Positions 1 to 10,181 of a stretch of DNA of 64,000 nucleotides are shown here, one piece after another. The DNA comes from Kappaphycus alvarezii (lineage: Eukaryota; Rhodophyta; Florideophyceae; Gigartinales; Solieriaceae). The translations under genes were made by a program, and so were the position numbers. The notes beneath the pieces are model-generated. The model saw only the letters and a list, made by a program, of their open reading frames with translations, did no database searches and had not been told where the DNA came from. Location: assembly GCA_002205965.3 (NCBI GenBank), contig NADL03000480.1:310001-374000 (forward strand). Direction: 5' to 3'. Positions within the stretch are counted from its first letter, which is position 1. The number at the start of each line of letters is the position of its first letter.

Positions 1-1289
1 TTTAACTCCCGCAATTTCAATAAATATCTCCTATCAACCACGAAACTACAGAAGACCTCTCAAAATTCATACTAAAATGCCTAAAATCCTATACTTATTA
101 CTTTTTTACAGCCTATGCAGCCTTTTGCGTAAGAGAAACGTCGAAGTAAAATAAAGAGAGTGAAAAAGAGGGCTTGTGTGTAGATCACGTGCGTTTCTTC
201 CCGATACTCATCCGATTAGAGTAATTGTGTGGTTTATTTAATGGGGATAGAAGCAGAAAATATCGCAAGCAATCTGATGCGTCAAAAGATTTGATATTTA
301 ATGTTGTTGATGAAATTGTGGCGCTGTTGTTTTAGGCTAGTTCTATCCTCCTTAGTCTCTTGATAGAGTCTGTGTCTTGAAAGGAAGGAATCATGGAAAT
401 CGTAGATAACAGTGACATTTAATATGTTTTTATTTTGCCCTTTTAGTCGAATTTCAGTGCCGGGGGCGAATTCTTTCTCCTTCATGGTGATTCGAGCACC
501 AGCAAGGAGATAAAATAATGCTCATATTTACAAATGACCCATTTGTAATTGATTATGTGAAGTAGAAGTTAGCGGCAACGGCCATGGACACGTGTACATC
601 CGTGACTCATACTCTCGAGTTGTTTGATAAAGATTGCCGCTTAAGGTCTCTTAAGTTACATAAAAGGTTTTCTAGAAGAATAAAAAGGGATAGCTAACGT
701 TTATTGTTTAGATATTGGGCCCTTTTGGACGGAGCACAATCTTGGACAGGAATTTTTCGATCTTTTTGATCATGTTGTCAGAAGCATGTATATTATTAAG
801 CCCCGTCTGAAAAAGAGTGTTTCATTTGGATGTTGCTCACAAAACAATGGCAGGTTCCACCTCATTTGAAGTTCTTTAAAATACCAAAGACGGATAACAA
901 TGCTTCAAGGTATCAGTAATCGGCGGAGTTTTCGTTTCTCAAGGTGAAAAAGGGCTCAAATGGCTCAAGTTCGTGGTGACTCAAATTGTTTAATGTGGCT
1001 AATCAAAATATTTAACGTCCCACTGTCCCAGCTTTGTGTTGCATATAAAATGGGTTCAGCATGAGCTTCAATATCAGCTCATTAACTTGATTTAAGCTCG
1101 TTTTCAGGAGCACACACTAGCTTCTGGAACAAATTTCAAGTATAAAATGAGATTAGGATGCTTTCAATTCCGCAACAATGTTGTGGTTGATCATATGCTG
1201 CTTGATGTTTTGGTTAAGAGTTTTCCGATCTGAATCTCCAAGAAACTGGATATTGTCATCAATAATATATTGGATCAGCACGGGCGTTC
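1..1289. other. No recognisable gene
   Basis: AT-rich sequence with only short open frames. The frames between 282 and 485 (minus strand) have no recognisable motif. It may contain the eroded 5' LTR, leader and gag of the Copia copy that becomes recognisable near 1290, but I could not align it to the better-preserved copy at 36-43 kb. Confidence 0.5.
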
Positions 1290-4053
1290 TTCCCCTCAAA
1301 AAATACCCGCATCTTTGGCTGCAAACGTGATGACAAAAAAGGCTTTATTACTGACTGTCCAGTGCCAAGTAATGTCAAGAAATATATTGGAAAAACATTG
1401 AGAAGTCATCCTGATCGTTCGAAGCAGATTATATTTGAGCTTTGTTCGCAAATAGAAGGAGCTATGTTTAATGATAACGAGAATAATGAGGATACATTCG
1501 ACGAAACTAATAAAAATACCGACTGATCCCATGAAGACGATGAAGTTGCTGCCGGGAATGATCAGGGAACAGCAGATACAACGCAATCTTTCCACAATGT
1601 TATAATAGCTTGCAGGTTTTAAGGCCCTGGATTTGACCCAGCTGATTTCCTCTGAGGAACAATAAATTTCATTCTCGTATGAAACATCTTTCATTTGGTA
1701 CTGCTCTCTCAGTACGTAGGTCTAAATAACGAATTTACAGAAGGTTGAAATTCAGCTGACACATCCGATTTCATCGAAAAAGGACAGAGATTTACACAAT
1801 CATGACTGATCCGGAAACTGTAACCGTAAATCGTAAATACAGCCTTAAAGGACAAATGGATGAAAATTGGCAAGGATCATGAGCTGACTCTGACGCACAG
1901 AGATCAGTCATATTTCTTCAACAAGCTTGTGGCTATTTTCTTTTCACAGGAGTTAAATTCGAAACGAGAACAGGCAAAAACTTGTACAAGTTCAGACAAG
2001 ACGTCCAACGTGCTAATGGTTCTATACACATTCAAATAATGATTCCTACGTCACATACATTAATGAAAGTGAACGTTAGAAAGTCGGACGTACTATTCCT
2101 CTTCGGACTTGAAACTCTTGAAAATTTAAAGGTATATTTTTCAATCATGTCTAAAATACCCCATGTGACCCTATCCTTAAATGGGAAATACCACTTGTTC
2201 GCAAAAGCGGCCATGGGTATCTCGAATTCGATCAAAGTCACGTGAGCTTCAAACATGGAGAACTGACAAAACTTCATAAAGGATCTCATAAACCTTCTAC
2301 TGAGAGGCTACTAAATCTTCTCAAAAGAGCTTGACCGGAAGAATGTGATGCTAATACGAAAAAAAATTGTTGATAGAATTTCCCTACATCGTGAAAAATG
2401 TCAACATCTTGGTTCAAATAATTTACGATTTAGAAGTATCAATGCAAGATATTTTTAAACTCGCTTTTGGAGAGGAATTATCACTGAATTGATTTTGCTC
2501 AATATTAATTCAGTTCTTCATGTCATCGACACGGCAACTCTTTTCTCAAGCGCCATTTCTCTTTATAAAACCAAAGTTTTGAATGGATCTGGCTTGCGTC
2601 TCTCGAAGCATGGTTTTTAAAGGTCCGTGGATGTCTAAATCTTATTCGTACAGATGCTGGCTCAGTGCTCACTTCTCCGCGATGGAAAGAAATTCTAAAT
2701 TGATGTGGTATCAAAATTAGGATCTCTGCTGTAGAGGCTCATCTCTCTCTCGGAATAGGGAAAAGGCTCCATGCTTTATTACGTCATATCTCTCGAAAGG
2801 TATATGGAACATACTCTGACGTCAAAAAGGATCTTTTTCTAGAGATAGCAAACAAAGAAATGAAGGATACATTCAGGTAAAATGGTTTATTTCCTTCAGT
2901 TCTATTGTTAGGAATCCAACCTTGATTCCCAATTCTCAACCTTTGTCTATCTAAGCAAAAGTAAAGGCATGAAAATTATTGCTGACACCAAGTTTTAGAT
3001 GAATAATATTTTTGCTGAAAGACGCATCGCCACTACTCTAGGTAGCAATGTTAAGTCTGCTACAGATATAATCTACTATCCTGGAGAGTAAGTTCTAATC
3101 TTCATATTAGGTTCTAATCTTCATAGAGAAAGAGAGGGAATGGATTGGTCCGTACATCCTTATCGATTTCCGGGGAAATATTGTAATATAATGCCTTCAA
3201 AGTTCTGAGGGAATGCTCGTAGATATTTACGTTAAGCCGAAAAAAGAGTTGAACCTTGGTTTGGACGCAATTGTAAAGCTTCTGAAGAAACTTTATGGAA
3301 TCTATGATAGCGGTAACTAATAAGGGAGAACCATTAATGAGATTCTTCGATCTGATCTTTGAATCTAACCGACAACTTATGACGGATCATTCTTCATCAT
3401 AATGCTCGGTGGGAAAATTTCTAGCCTTCTTATAACTTATGTTGATGACTTATTCAAGCTTTCAGTGATCATTTTGACAATCAAGGGAAGCCGAGAAAAC
3501 TTTAACTGCAACGTAGGATATACGACAATATCCAATCTTCCGGAGCAAAAAACCGAAAAAGACCTTTGGATTTGAAGTATGCCAATCCAGTTAAATTAGA
3601 AGACTCAAGTTACTCCCTTGTGATGCACATTTAAGTGTTTAAAAATCTCAGAAGGCTATGATTTCTTGAATATCGTACAATAGACCTGATATCTCATTTC
3701 AAGTCGCCCAAGCTGCTCAAAGTACTGAAGATGTGTTCAGAAAGGATCCACTAAAGAATGTCAAGAGAAGTAGTCTCGTTTTAAGTTTCGTAAAGAATAA
3801 CAAATCTATGCGAATCAATTTCTCAAATCTTTATGATAATTCCCTTCGTCTACTGATTTTATTCCGAGGCCTCGTTTGGGACAACAATTGACAGATCCTA
3901 ACAGCTTGGTTATATTATATCCTTGCCAGATGAAATTTACAAATTCCAGATGACAATGACAAATTTCAATCTCTCTATTCGTCATCACACACGTCTAAAA
4001 GTATGATTATATCTGTCCTTGGCAGTGAAGTTATGGCACTATCTGACGCTCTC
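1290..4053 (+). mobile_element. Copia family 1, copy A, left part (gag end to RNase H), degenerate
   Basis: Degraded Ty1/Copia polyprotein DNA, collinear with the better copy at 36-43 kb. Order: remnant of a CCHC zinc knuckle (about 1310-1350), spacer, second half of the protease (open frame 1982-2245), integrase zinc-binding and core (about 2250-3100), reverse transcriptase with a surviving Y-V-D-D motif at 3438-3449, then the start of RNase H (about 3800-4053). Many stops and frameshifts make it a pseudogene. The element stops abruptly at 4053, where a Gypsy LTR begins, and RNase H resumes at about 10695 on the far side. Copy A therefore predates the Gypsy insertion. Its 5' LTR, leader and most of gag are not recognisable. 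Confidence 0.8.
3250..3600 (+). pseudogene. Copia copy A reverse transcriptase remnant
   Basis: The frame around 3410-3480 reads through a Y-V-D-D catalytic motif (3438-3449) in the setting seen in copy B at 41806-41817. The flanks carry stops and frameshifts. In a functional element this domain would copy the element RNA into cDNA; here it cannot encode a full domain. Confidence 0.7.
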
Positions 4054-4568
4054 TGTTGCGATTATGCCCGTAAATCACCAAATACCCTGAAAGTATCCCT
4101 CCAGTAACCTGTACCAAGGATTTACACTGTAAGAAGACATCATTGCAACTTGTGCACCGTACTCACGCACCAGTTTAAAAGCATAATATCATACCTCTTT
4201 GTACCTAGCCAATGACATGGATCCATCATGGCTATCTCGCGTGGTTCTCGAAACATTTCGCACCCACCAATCAGCAACCACTTTATGCGTCCTTGCCAAT
4301 TGGACCAATGGGACTTTGCCATGATGTTTGTTGCTGTCTGTTATACTGATGGATGCTACATGAGCCTTCAGAACCTTGTAGTTTGATACCTCTGGGGTCG
4401 CTTTTTCTAGAATATCTTTGAATTCAGTACCGTTTAGTTACAATTTATCTCTGCTGGTGTTGAGTACATTTTCTATATAAACCCTGGTCTGATGTTCCGG
4501 CCTGTTTACCGGAAGCATTAACCAACAGCCCAACCATCGATTACCTTTTGTGCGCTCAACACCCCACA
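4054..4568 (+). repeat. Gypsy 5' LTR
   Basis: Starts TGTTGCGATTATGCCCG and ends near CCCCACA. It aligns with the 3' LTR at 10182-10694 with two single-base indels and only a few substitutions. Contains a TATA box (TATATAAA, about 4474). The right edge is uncertain by two bases (4566 or 4568). The near-identity of the LTRs implies recent insertion or later homogenisation. Confidence 0.93.
4473..4482 (+). promoter_or_regulatory. TATA box of Gypsy 5' LTR
   Basis: CTATATAAAC sits about 95 bp before the LTR end, as expected for the U3/R boundary of an LTR retrotransposon. The same motif recurs in the 3' LTR (about 10600) and in the LTR fragment at 50281. Transcription start is not directly visible. 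Confidence 0.6.
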
Positions 4569-4570
4569 TT

Positions 4571-4582
4571 TGGTAGCATCGC
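4571..4582 (+). other. Gypsy primer binding site (initiator tRNA-Met type)
   Basis: TGGTAGCATCGC lies two to four bases after the 5' LTR. Its complement would end GCTACCA, as the 3' ends of eukaryotic initiator tRNA-Met do, so minus-strand priming by that tRNA is likely. The same 12 bases follow the 5' LTR of Copia family 2 at 29896. Confidence 0.75.
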
Positions 4583-4622
4583 ATATCCGTTTGTCAGTAC
4601 TGCGAGTCCTTCCAATCCGACA

Positions 4623-4719
4623 GTAAGTTAAAATCTCTATTAGATTTGACGTTCTGCCCGATTGCAAGCAGAGACTAACATTTTGTTTTTTACTCTGATT
4701 CTTTTTGAATAACGCTCAG
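4623..4719 (+). other. Predicted leader intron that creates the ATG of the zinc-finger ORF
   Basis: A 97-nt candidate intron with donor GTAAGT (4623-4628), branch site ACTAAC (4674-4679), a T-rich tract and acceptor CAG (4717-4719). Joining A4622 to TG at 4720-4721 makes an ATG in frame with the 193-codon zinc-finger ORF. Unspliced, that frame has a TAA at 4710 and no ATG anywhere. The splice signals are seen; splicing itself is inferred. Confidence 0.7.
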
Positions 4720-5300
4720 TGCCGAAAAACAACACTTCCAGGGACCGCCCCTCGTCGCCGGACGAGTACAACGCAGAAGACTTACATTCGTTCTTCGCCG
4801 AAAATTGTCGGGAGCTGACAACGTTCGAGTTTGGAGTGGAGCCAAGAACACCCACCAGAATCGTGGTGGAGGAACCCAGGACACCAAGACCTTCCACTTT
4901 TTGCCTTCTCGAGGCTGTATCGCTACTCGCTCTACCGCCGATACCGAGAAGGCCCCCAGTCCCTCGCTCCAAACCGCAGAAGCCTAAGAAGACCCTACCG
5001 ATTCTCCCTGACGCGGCTTCCATCGTCATTCAGAGAACCGCCAACCACCGCATTCGTAAGAAGACCGGAAGGCCTCGCCTGACCAAGAACCCGCGACCGT
5101 CGCCCTTCCACTGCCGTCACTGTCAACTCACCTGCACAGGCCGAGTGCAGTATCACGAGCACCTCCGATCCCGCAAGCACCAGCACCGCGCCGATAAGAC
5201 GAGGCACATCTGCGAAATTTGCAAAATCGAAGTCCTAAGTAAGGCAGACCTTGAGCGCCACCGTCTTGGCCGCCGTTATCGAGAGACTGCCCGTCAGTAG
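4720..5300 (+). CDS. Accessory C2H2 zinc-finger protein in Gypsy leader
   Basis: An uninterrupted frame of about 193 codons between LTR and gag, more GC-rich than its surroundings. The N-terminal part is polar and acidic. Residues about 45-100 are rich in proline (several R-T-P and P-K-P repeats). A basic stretch follows with the motif A-N-H-R-I-R-K-K. Then come two C2H2 fingers with long histidine spacing: finger 1, C-x2-C-x12-H-x5-H (5112-5180); finger 2 the same (5211-5279), but its last His is Tyr (TAT at 5277). This spacing is typical of U1/JAZ/matrin-type fingers that bind double-stranded or structured nucleic acid. The start codon is predicted to come from splicing (intron 4623-4719). 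The role is unknown; nucleic-acid binding during transposition, or regulation, is plausible. A related ORF sits at the same place in the Copia element at 37173. Confidence 0.75.
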
Positions 5301-5575
5301 TTAAAATTTGAATAAATTTAGGGAAGAGGAAGCAAGAAAAACTCCAAAAGTTGCTTTCTCAACCGACTTCGTTTGTGCTGTGTTCAACCTCCCGCTGTGG
5401 CTACCTTACGAACTCGCTTTCCCCAGTTCCTTGCAGTAGGGCTTGTAAGCCCGTATCGCTGCCAGGTTCTAGACAGGAAAACAAACGTTCTGTAAAGCAT
5501 CGGAAGGAGGGCTACTATAGCACACCCGACGTGACTGACGTCAAACCCTTACGTCAGAGAAAACCAACTTTCCCA

Positions 5576-5660
5576 AGTTATCGACTGGGATTCGAACTCG
5601 AGACCTCTCACTGGTCTTTCGCTGGTCTAGCCAACTCGGCCACAGTGCATACCGATATTC
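5576..5660 (-). other. tRNA-like (Pol III promoter) segment in Gypsy leader
   Basis: On the minus strand, TGGCCGAGTTGG (5631-5642) is a perfect A box and AGTTCGAATCC (5588-5598) is a B box with one mismatch, 32 nt apart as in a tRNA gene. The acceptor strands do not pair, the T stem is weak and position 33 is not T, so it is not a working tRNA. A tRNA-derived SINE head or tRNA pseudogene between the zinc-finger ORF and gag is most likely; its limits and any tail are not resolved. Confidence 0.55.
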
Positions 5661-5739
5661 TTACTGGCCAATTTGAAAAATTCTATTTAAAAAAAAGAAA
5701 AAACCAAAACTACACATGTGACTTTTTCGACTAATAGGA

Positions 5740-6450
5740 CAAGACAATGTAAACTTCGGGCATTACTGTAGAGTCTCTGGCACAGGCTGTAAGCGAACTT
5801 CAACGACAGCTGTCAAAGGCTCATAAACAGATCCCGCACAACAGAACCAGCTCAATAACGCTGCTCACAAGGTGGGAGCTCTCGAGAATGAGCTTTTTTT
5901 CGTCAGGATCAATGCCGGTAGCTCAAATGGTCAAAAGAAACCAAGGACGCCCCTAAGAAGAAGAATAAGCCGGGATCATTCAGCGGAAAAGGGTCCTTCG
6001 GGAGCTGGTGCGTGCAGATGCAGAATTATCTTGGTGAAGCAGATGGACAAGCTACCATGAACATTGCACTAAGCTATCTCTCTGGAAATGCCCATGAGTG
6101 GTGGATGGTCCATTCCAAGAGCGCGCGGGGCAGGAGATGAAAACATGGAAGGAACTTAAGACTGCCCTTCTCAATCGCTTCGAGACGTTAAACAAGGAAA
6201 AAATCGCCCGAGACAAGCTGGCTCGCTGGAAACAAGTTAAAGACGTTACTGCGTTCAATGAAGATTTTAACAAAATATTGTTGGATATACCAGACATAGG
6301 AGTCAAAGATCAGGTTGATCGCTATTCACGCGGCCTGAAACCGTACATTTGGAAAGCCTTGTGCACGAAAGAATACTCTAAACTCTCCATTTGAATGGCA
6401 GATACGGGAAGAATTGAAGCTGCTTACAGGGTTCAGGGCCGTTAGGTAAC
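5740..6450 (+). pseudogene. Gypsy gag (Retrotrans_gag domain), frameshifted
   Basis: Capsid-type domain with typical chromovirus content. One frame (about 5990-6120) holds a stretch with a Y-L-S-G-N-A core followed by W-W, and another (6098-6394) the W-K-E-L-K-x-A-L-L-N-R-F motif through the Y-S-R-G-L-K-P region. At least three frame changes or stops (near 6110, 6393, 6444) break it. It would form the virus-like particle shell. The start codon is not clear: an ATG at 5746 is followed at once by TAA. Confidence 0.8.
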
Positions 6451-6513
6451 AACAAATCGAGTCCAAAATCGCTGAACGGAAGTTCAGGTACTGAAAATAG
6501 TGCTCCTGTACCC

Positions 6514-7083
6514 ATGGAAATTGGGAACGTGGAAATGAAACCGGGTATACAATCCTCAAATGTTAACTTACCGAAATTGGATCAAGCAGAACGTGAGAGA
6601 TGCATACGTGAAGGTCCTCTGCTTGAGATGCAGACAGAGAGGGCACATTGCAAAAAACTGCCCAAAAGCCCGAAGGAACTGACTGAAGGTCCTCAATCAG
6701 TTCTGGATGACAGAAATCTTATTGTTTCAACAATAAGATCACAGGAAGCATTTAGGGGAACACCAACCCCAACTTTCCAACGAAATCATAGAGTGCTTCT
6801 TATTGTTAAAGGAGTCATTTCCAATGGACAAGCAAAAATTCTCATCGACCTAGGTGGTGAGATCAATTTCCTCAGTGAATTGTTCTGCGATTACCATAAG
6901 ATTAAAACAAGAGAATCAGCAGAGCTTGCCGAAATGGCGAACGGTGCTAACCAGAAGTTGAGAGAAACAGCCGGTCCGGCAATCGTCCAAATAAAGAACT
7001 ACACAGAACCACTATACTTCGCCGTGAGCTCCCTCAAGAGATATGATGCAATCATAGGAGAAGGAATGGTGTGGAGCCCATAG
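6514..7083 (+). pseudogene. Gypsy gag C-terminus and aspartic protease
   Basis: In a neighbouring frame, a CCHC zinc knuckle (C-x2-C-x4-H-x4-C) lies at 6620-6661. The frame 6514-7083 then gives a retropepsin-like region. The catalytic triplet, normally D-S/T-G, reads D-L-G (Asp codon at 6847), followed by G-E-I-N-F-L where A-E-I-N-F-L is usual. The loss of the Ser/Thr would impair catalysis. Homology continues in another frame beyond 7083 to about 7160. The protease would cleave Gag-Pol inside the particle. Confidence 0.75.
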
Positions 7084-7159
7084 AACAATTATCGACTCTA
7101 CAAGCAATCAAGTTTCTTTCAACTACAAGGATGAAAATTACTCCGTCACTGCCAATGAA

Positions 7160-8240
7160 ATGACAAAGCACCCTTTCGTTTCTGCAAACTCAGTACTTAC
7201 TGATTTGGAGAAAAAATGTAGCACTTATGCTGTGCTAATTCGACCTTTAGACTCAAATTCAAATGTTCCAGATTCTTACCCAGAAGATATTCAAGGTGTA
7301 CTGAAAAAGTATACAGACGTTTTCCCGGAAAAACTTCCGAAGGGCCTTCCTCCGAAGCAAAAGTATGATTTCAAGATCGAATTGGAAAAAGATGCCAAGC
7401 CACAGAAAAAGGGTCTCTACAGACTTTCAGTAAAAGAAATGATGGAGCTTCGTAAACAAATAGATGATCTACTAGAGAGTGAATCATTAGACCAAGCAAA
7501 AGCCCCTGGGGAGCGCCAATACTCTTTGTAACGAAAAAGGACAGCGGTTTGTGTATGTGTATGGATTACAGAGCACTTAATCGGCTTACTGTAAAAAACA
7601 GCTACCCCCTGCCGCGCATCGATGATATCTTTGATCGACTTAAGGGAGCCAGGTACTTCTCGAAAATAGATCTGAGGATTGGTTACCATCAGATCAGACT
7701 GGAGGAATCTTCAATCCCTCTCACAGCGTTTCGAACCAGATACGGACATTTTGAATTTCTCGTACTACCTTTTGGATTGACCAACGCACCAGCAACTTTT
7801 ATGAATCTCATGAACGACATATTCAAAGATGTCCTGGATGTATTCGTTATCGTTTATTTAGATGACATTCTTATCTTCAGTAAGACACGGAAAGAACATT
7901 TAGAACACATTGATGTAGTACTAGAGATTCTTAGGAAGGAGAATCTGTTCGCAAAATTGTCGAAATGTGTCTTCGGTGTTAAAGAAGTCGAGTATCTTGG
8001 ACATGTAATCTGTCAAGAGGGAATCGCTGTGGATCCCAACAAGATAAAGGCAGTCATGTAATAGCCCTCACCAAAGAACAAGCAACAGCTTCAGTCATTC
8101 TTAGGACTAGTCAACTATTACAGAAGATTCATAAGAGGATGCTCATTGGTTGCTAAACCTCTTACAGAGCTGACGAAGGAAGAACGTTTCATTTCTGTGG
8201 ACAGATACTCAGGACAAATCATTCCAGACCTTGAAGAAAT
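7160..8240 (+). pseudogene. Gypsy reverse transcriptase
   Basis: Open frames 7160-7531 and 7549-8061 cover the RT domain. Visible are the entry region ending P-W-G-A-P (in a shifted frame at about 7480-7520), D-Y-R-A-L-N, L-P-R-I-D-D, the F-S-K-I-D-L catalytic Asp, L-P-F-G-L-T-N-A-P, and Y-L-D-D at 7855-7866. The thumb runs to Y-L-G-H. It is broken by an indel near 7484 and by consecutive TAA TAG codons at 8059-8064, where a Glu-Trp pair would be expected. The connection region continues to about 8240. The family synthesises cDNA from the element RNA. Confidence 0.9.
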
Positions 8241-8249
8241 CGTTATGCA

Positions 8250-8699
8250 GTGCCCCAGTCCTTAAAACTTTTGACTCTGAACTTCCAATATATGTCACTA
8301 CAGACGCCTCTCAGTACGCAATGGAGCTGTGTTGGAACAGGGGGATCCAAATCCAGAAGACCAGTTGCCTTTGCGTCTAGGACTTTGAATGATGCTGAGC
8401 AAAATTATGCCGCTCATGAGAGAGAGCTCTTGGCCATTGTAGAGTGCTTGAAATGGTGGAGAGCATACCTACACGGAAACTTTTTCACAGTTCGTTCTGA
8501 TCACTACCCTTTAAGATACCTCGAGACCCAGGACAATCTATCCCAAAGACAGGTTAGGTGGTTGGAAAGATTAGCGAACTTTGATTTCAAAATTATACCA
8601 TCTCCGGGAAAGCAAACATCGTTGCCGATGCCCTGTCAAGACAACCTCAGAATTATCCCTCACCTAAACATCGAAACAGAGAACTACTCAAGGAAGTGA
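8250..8699 (+). pseudogene. Gypsy RNase H
   Basis: Open frame containing the RNase H sequence usual for Ty3/Gypsy: R-P-V-A-F-A-S-R-T-L, N-Y-A-A-H-E-R-E-L-L-A-I-V (catalytic Glu region) and V-R-S-D-H-Y-P-L (catalytic Asp). The first catalytic strand (T-T-D-A-S) is in another frame at about 8290-8315, so one more frameshift lies before this ORF. The role is to degrade the RNA strand of the RNA:DNA hybrid. Confidence 0.85.
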
Positions 8700-8712
8700 T
8701 AACAAAGACATA

Positions 8713-9683
8713 CCTAGAATCGAACAATATATCCGTACCTATTTTGCGGATTCTGAAGTAGAAGATCTGGCCAAAGATTACAGGCTAGATGAAAACCTGA
8801 AAACCCAATACAAAGATCCAAAGGCACCTTTCGAAAAGAAAGGGTTGCTTTTACTAAGGAACGGAAAGATTTGCGTACCAGAAGGAAAATTTAAAGTCAA
8901 GCTATTACATGACTACCATTTAACTCCAAATACTGTACATTTGGGAATTTCAAAAACAATCAATAGAATATCACCGAAGTTTTACTGGAAAAACCTTCGT
9001 ACAGATGTACTTCGATACGTTCGTTCTTGCCACTGCCAAAGAGACAAAGCATCCAATCAGAAACCCGCAGGTCTTTTACAACCTCTTGATCCACCGAAAA
9101 CCAAATGGACTCACATAACGATGGACTTTATTAACCCCTTCCAAGGTCAACGGAAGGAAACAATGGCATCTTAACTGTCGTTGACAGATTATCAAAGATG
9201 ATCAGAATTATACCAACCAAGCCCAAAATAGATGCTCCTTCAACTGCCAGGCTGTTCAAGGATCATGTCTACAGAAACCACGGAATTCCGACGAATATCA
9301 TTTGTGATAGGGATGCTATTTTTATGAGCAAGTTTTGGAAGAGTCTGTTCCACCTTCTGGGTACCAAGATATCCCCTTCTTCAGCATATCACCCACAAAC
9401 AGATGGAAAATCTAAGGTTATGAACAGAAATCGAAGAAATGATCGTTCTTTTGTTAGCTTCGACAAGTCAGATTGGGACAAATACTTGATAGACTTCGAA
9501 GTTGCTTACAACTCATCTATTAATGCCACTACAACATTCTCTCCGTTCTTCCTCAATTATGGAATCCACCCTAGAACTGTCCCTTTGGACATACTCTCCA
9601 CAGAAAACCCTGCTGCGGCACAGTTCCTAAAAAACATGCAAGAGTCAATGAAAAAGCCCAAGAAAAATCAAAAAATCAAATAA
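8713..9683 (+). pseudogene. Gypsy integrase: H2C2 finger and catalytic core
   Basis: Open frames 8845-9174 and 9198-9683. The first holds the H2C2 zinc finger (His near D-Y-H, His in V-H-L-G, then C-H-C) and the first catalytic Asp in M-D-F-I. The second holds the second Asp in C-D-R-D-A and A-Y-H-P-Q-T-D-G. The third acidic residue, the Glu expected in the following helix, is Lys (AAG at 9414-9416), so the D-D-E triad is incomplete. The usual G-H-L-G of the finger reads V-H-L-G. A frameshift separates the two frames near 9180. The domain inserts cDNA into the genome. Confidence 0.9.
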
Positions 9684-9749
9684 ATCCACTGCCTTGTATG
9701 TAACAGAAGTAGAAGACCTTCTTCTTATAAAGTTGGTGACAAAGTCTGG

Positions 9750-10135
9750 TTGACCACAAAAAACATAGCTTTTGAAGATGGTGCAGGATCTCGAAAACTG
9801 AACGCAAAGTTTTGTGGTCCATTTCAAATATCTGAGGATATAAACGGAGTTACGTACCATTTAAATCTTTCCCAGCCAATGATCGACAGGGGAATTCACA
9901 ATGCTTTCCATGCTAGTCTCTTTAACCGTACTTTGAAGATGAATTCTATCGCCAAATTCCGCCGCCACCACCTATACAGGTTCAAGATGGACATAAAGAA
10001 TACGAAGTCGAATCAATTCTCAGTCACAAGAAACAATACGGAAAAACAAAATATCTCATTAAATGGAAAGGATATGCAGATCACGAGAACTCATGGCTAT
10101 CAGAAAATGAACTGAAAAATTGTCAAGATATGCCA
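9750..10135 (+). pseudogene. Gypsy integrase C-terminus with chromodomain
   Basis: Frame 9750-9950 gives the integrase C-terminal region (K-F-C-G-P-F-Q-I and N-A-F-H-A-S-L). After a shift near 9955, another frame reads a proline run and then a chromodomain at about 9998-10125, with E-Y-E-V-E-S-I-L, Y-L-I-K-W-K-G-Y and N-S-W aromatic-cage-type positions. Chromodomains of chromoviruses bind modified histone tails and steer integration to heterochromatin. The frameshift separates it from the rest of integrase here. Confidence 0.85.
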
Positions 10136-10170
10136 TACGAATACAAGAATCGGGGCGATTCTTCTTCGTA

Positions 10171-10181
10171 CGGGGGAGTGA
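10171..10181 (+). other. Gypsy polypurine tract
   Basis: CGGGGGAGTGA lies directly before the 3' LTR start (TGTTGCG at 10182), the expected place for the plus-strand primer. Confidence 0.75.

Noticed and set aside
4140-4322. 60-codon minus-strand frame, repeated at 10267-10449
   Set aside because: It lies in the Gypsy LTRs. The duplication is due to the LTR pair, not to a conserved gene.
4640-5207. Frames on the minus strand and other plus frames over the Gypsy leader ORF
   Set aside because: Shadows of the GC-rich zinc-finger ORF, which has clear fingers and the predicted start.
5576-5660. Functional tRNA gene
   Set aside because: The A and B boxes are present, but the acceptor stem does not pair, the T stem has mismatches and the anticodon loop lacks the usual T before the anticodon.
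5351-5734. 127-codon plus-strand frame
   Set aside because: It reads through the tRNA-like segment antisense to its Pol III boxes; no protein motif supports it.
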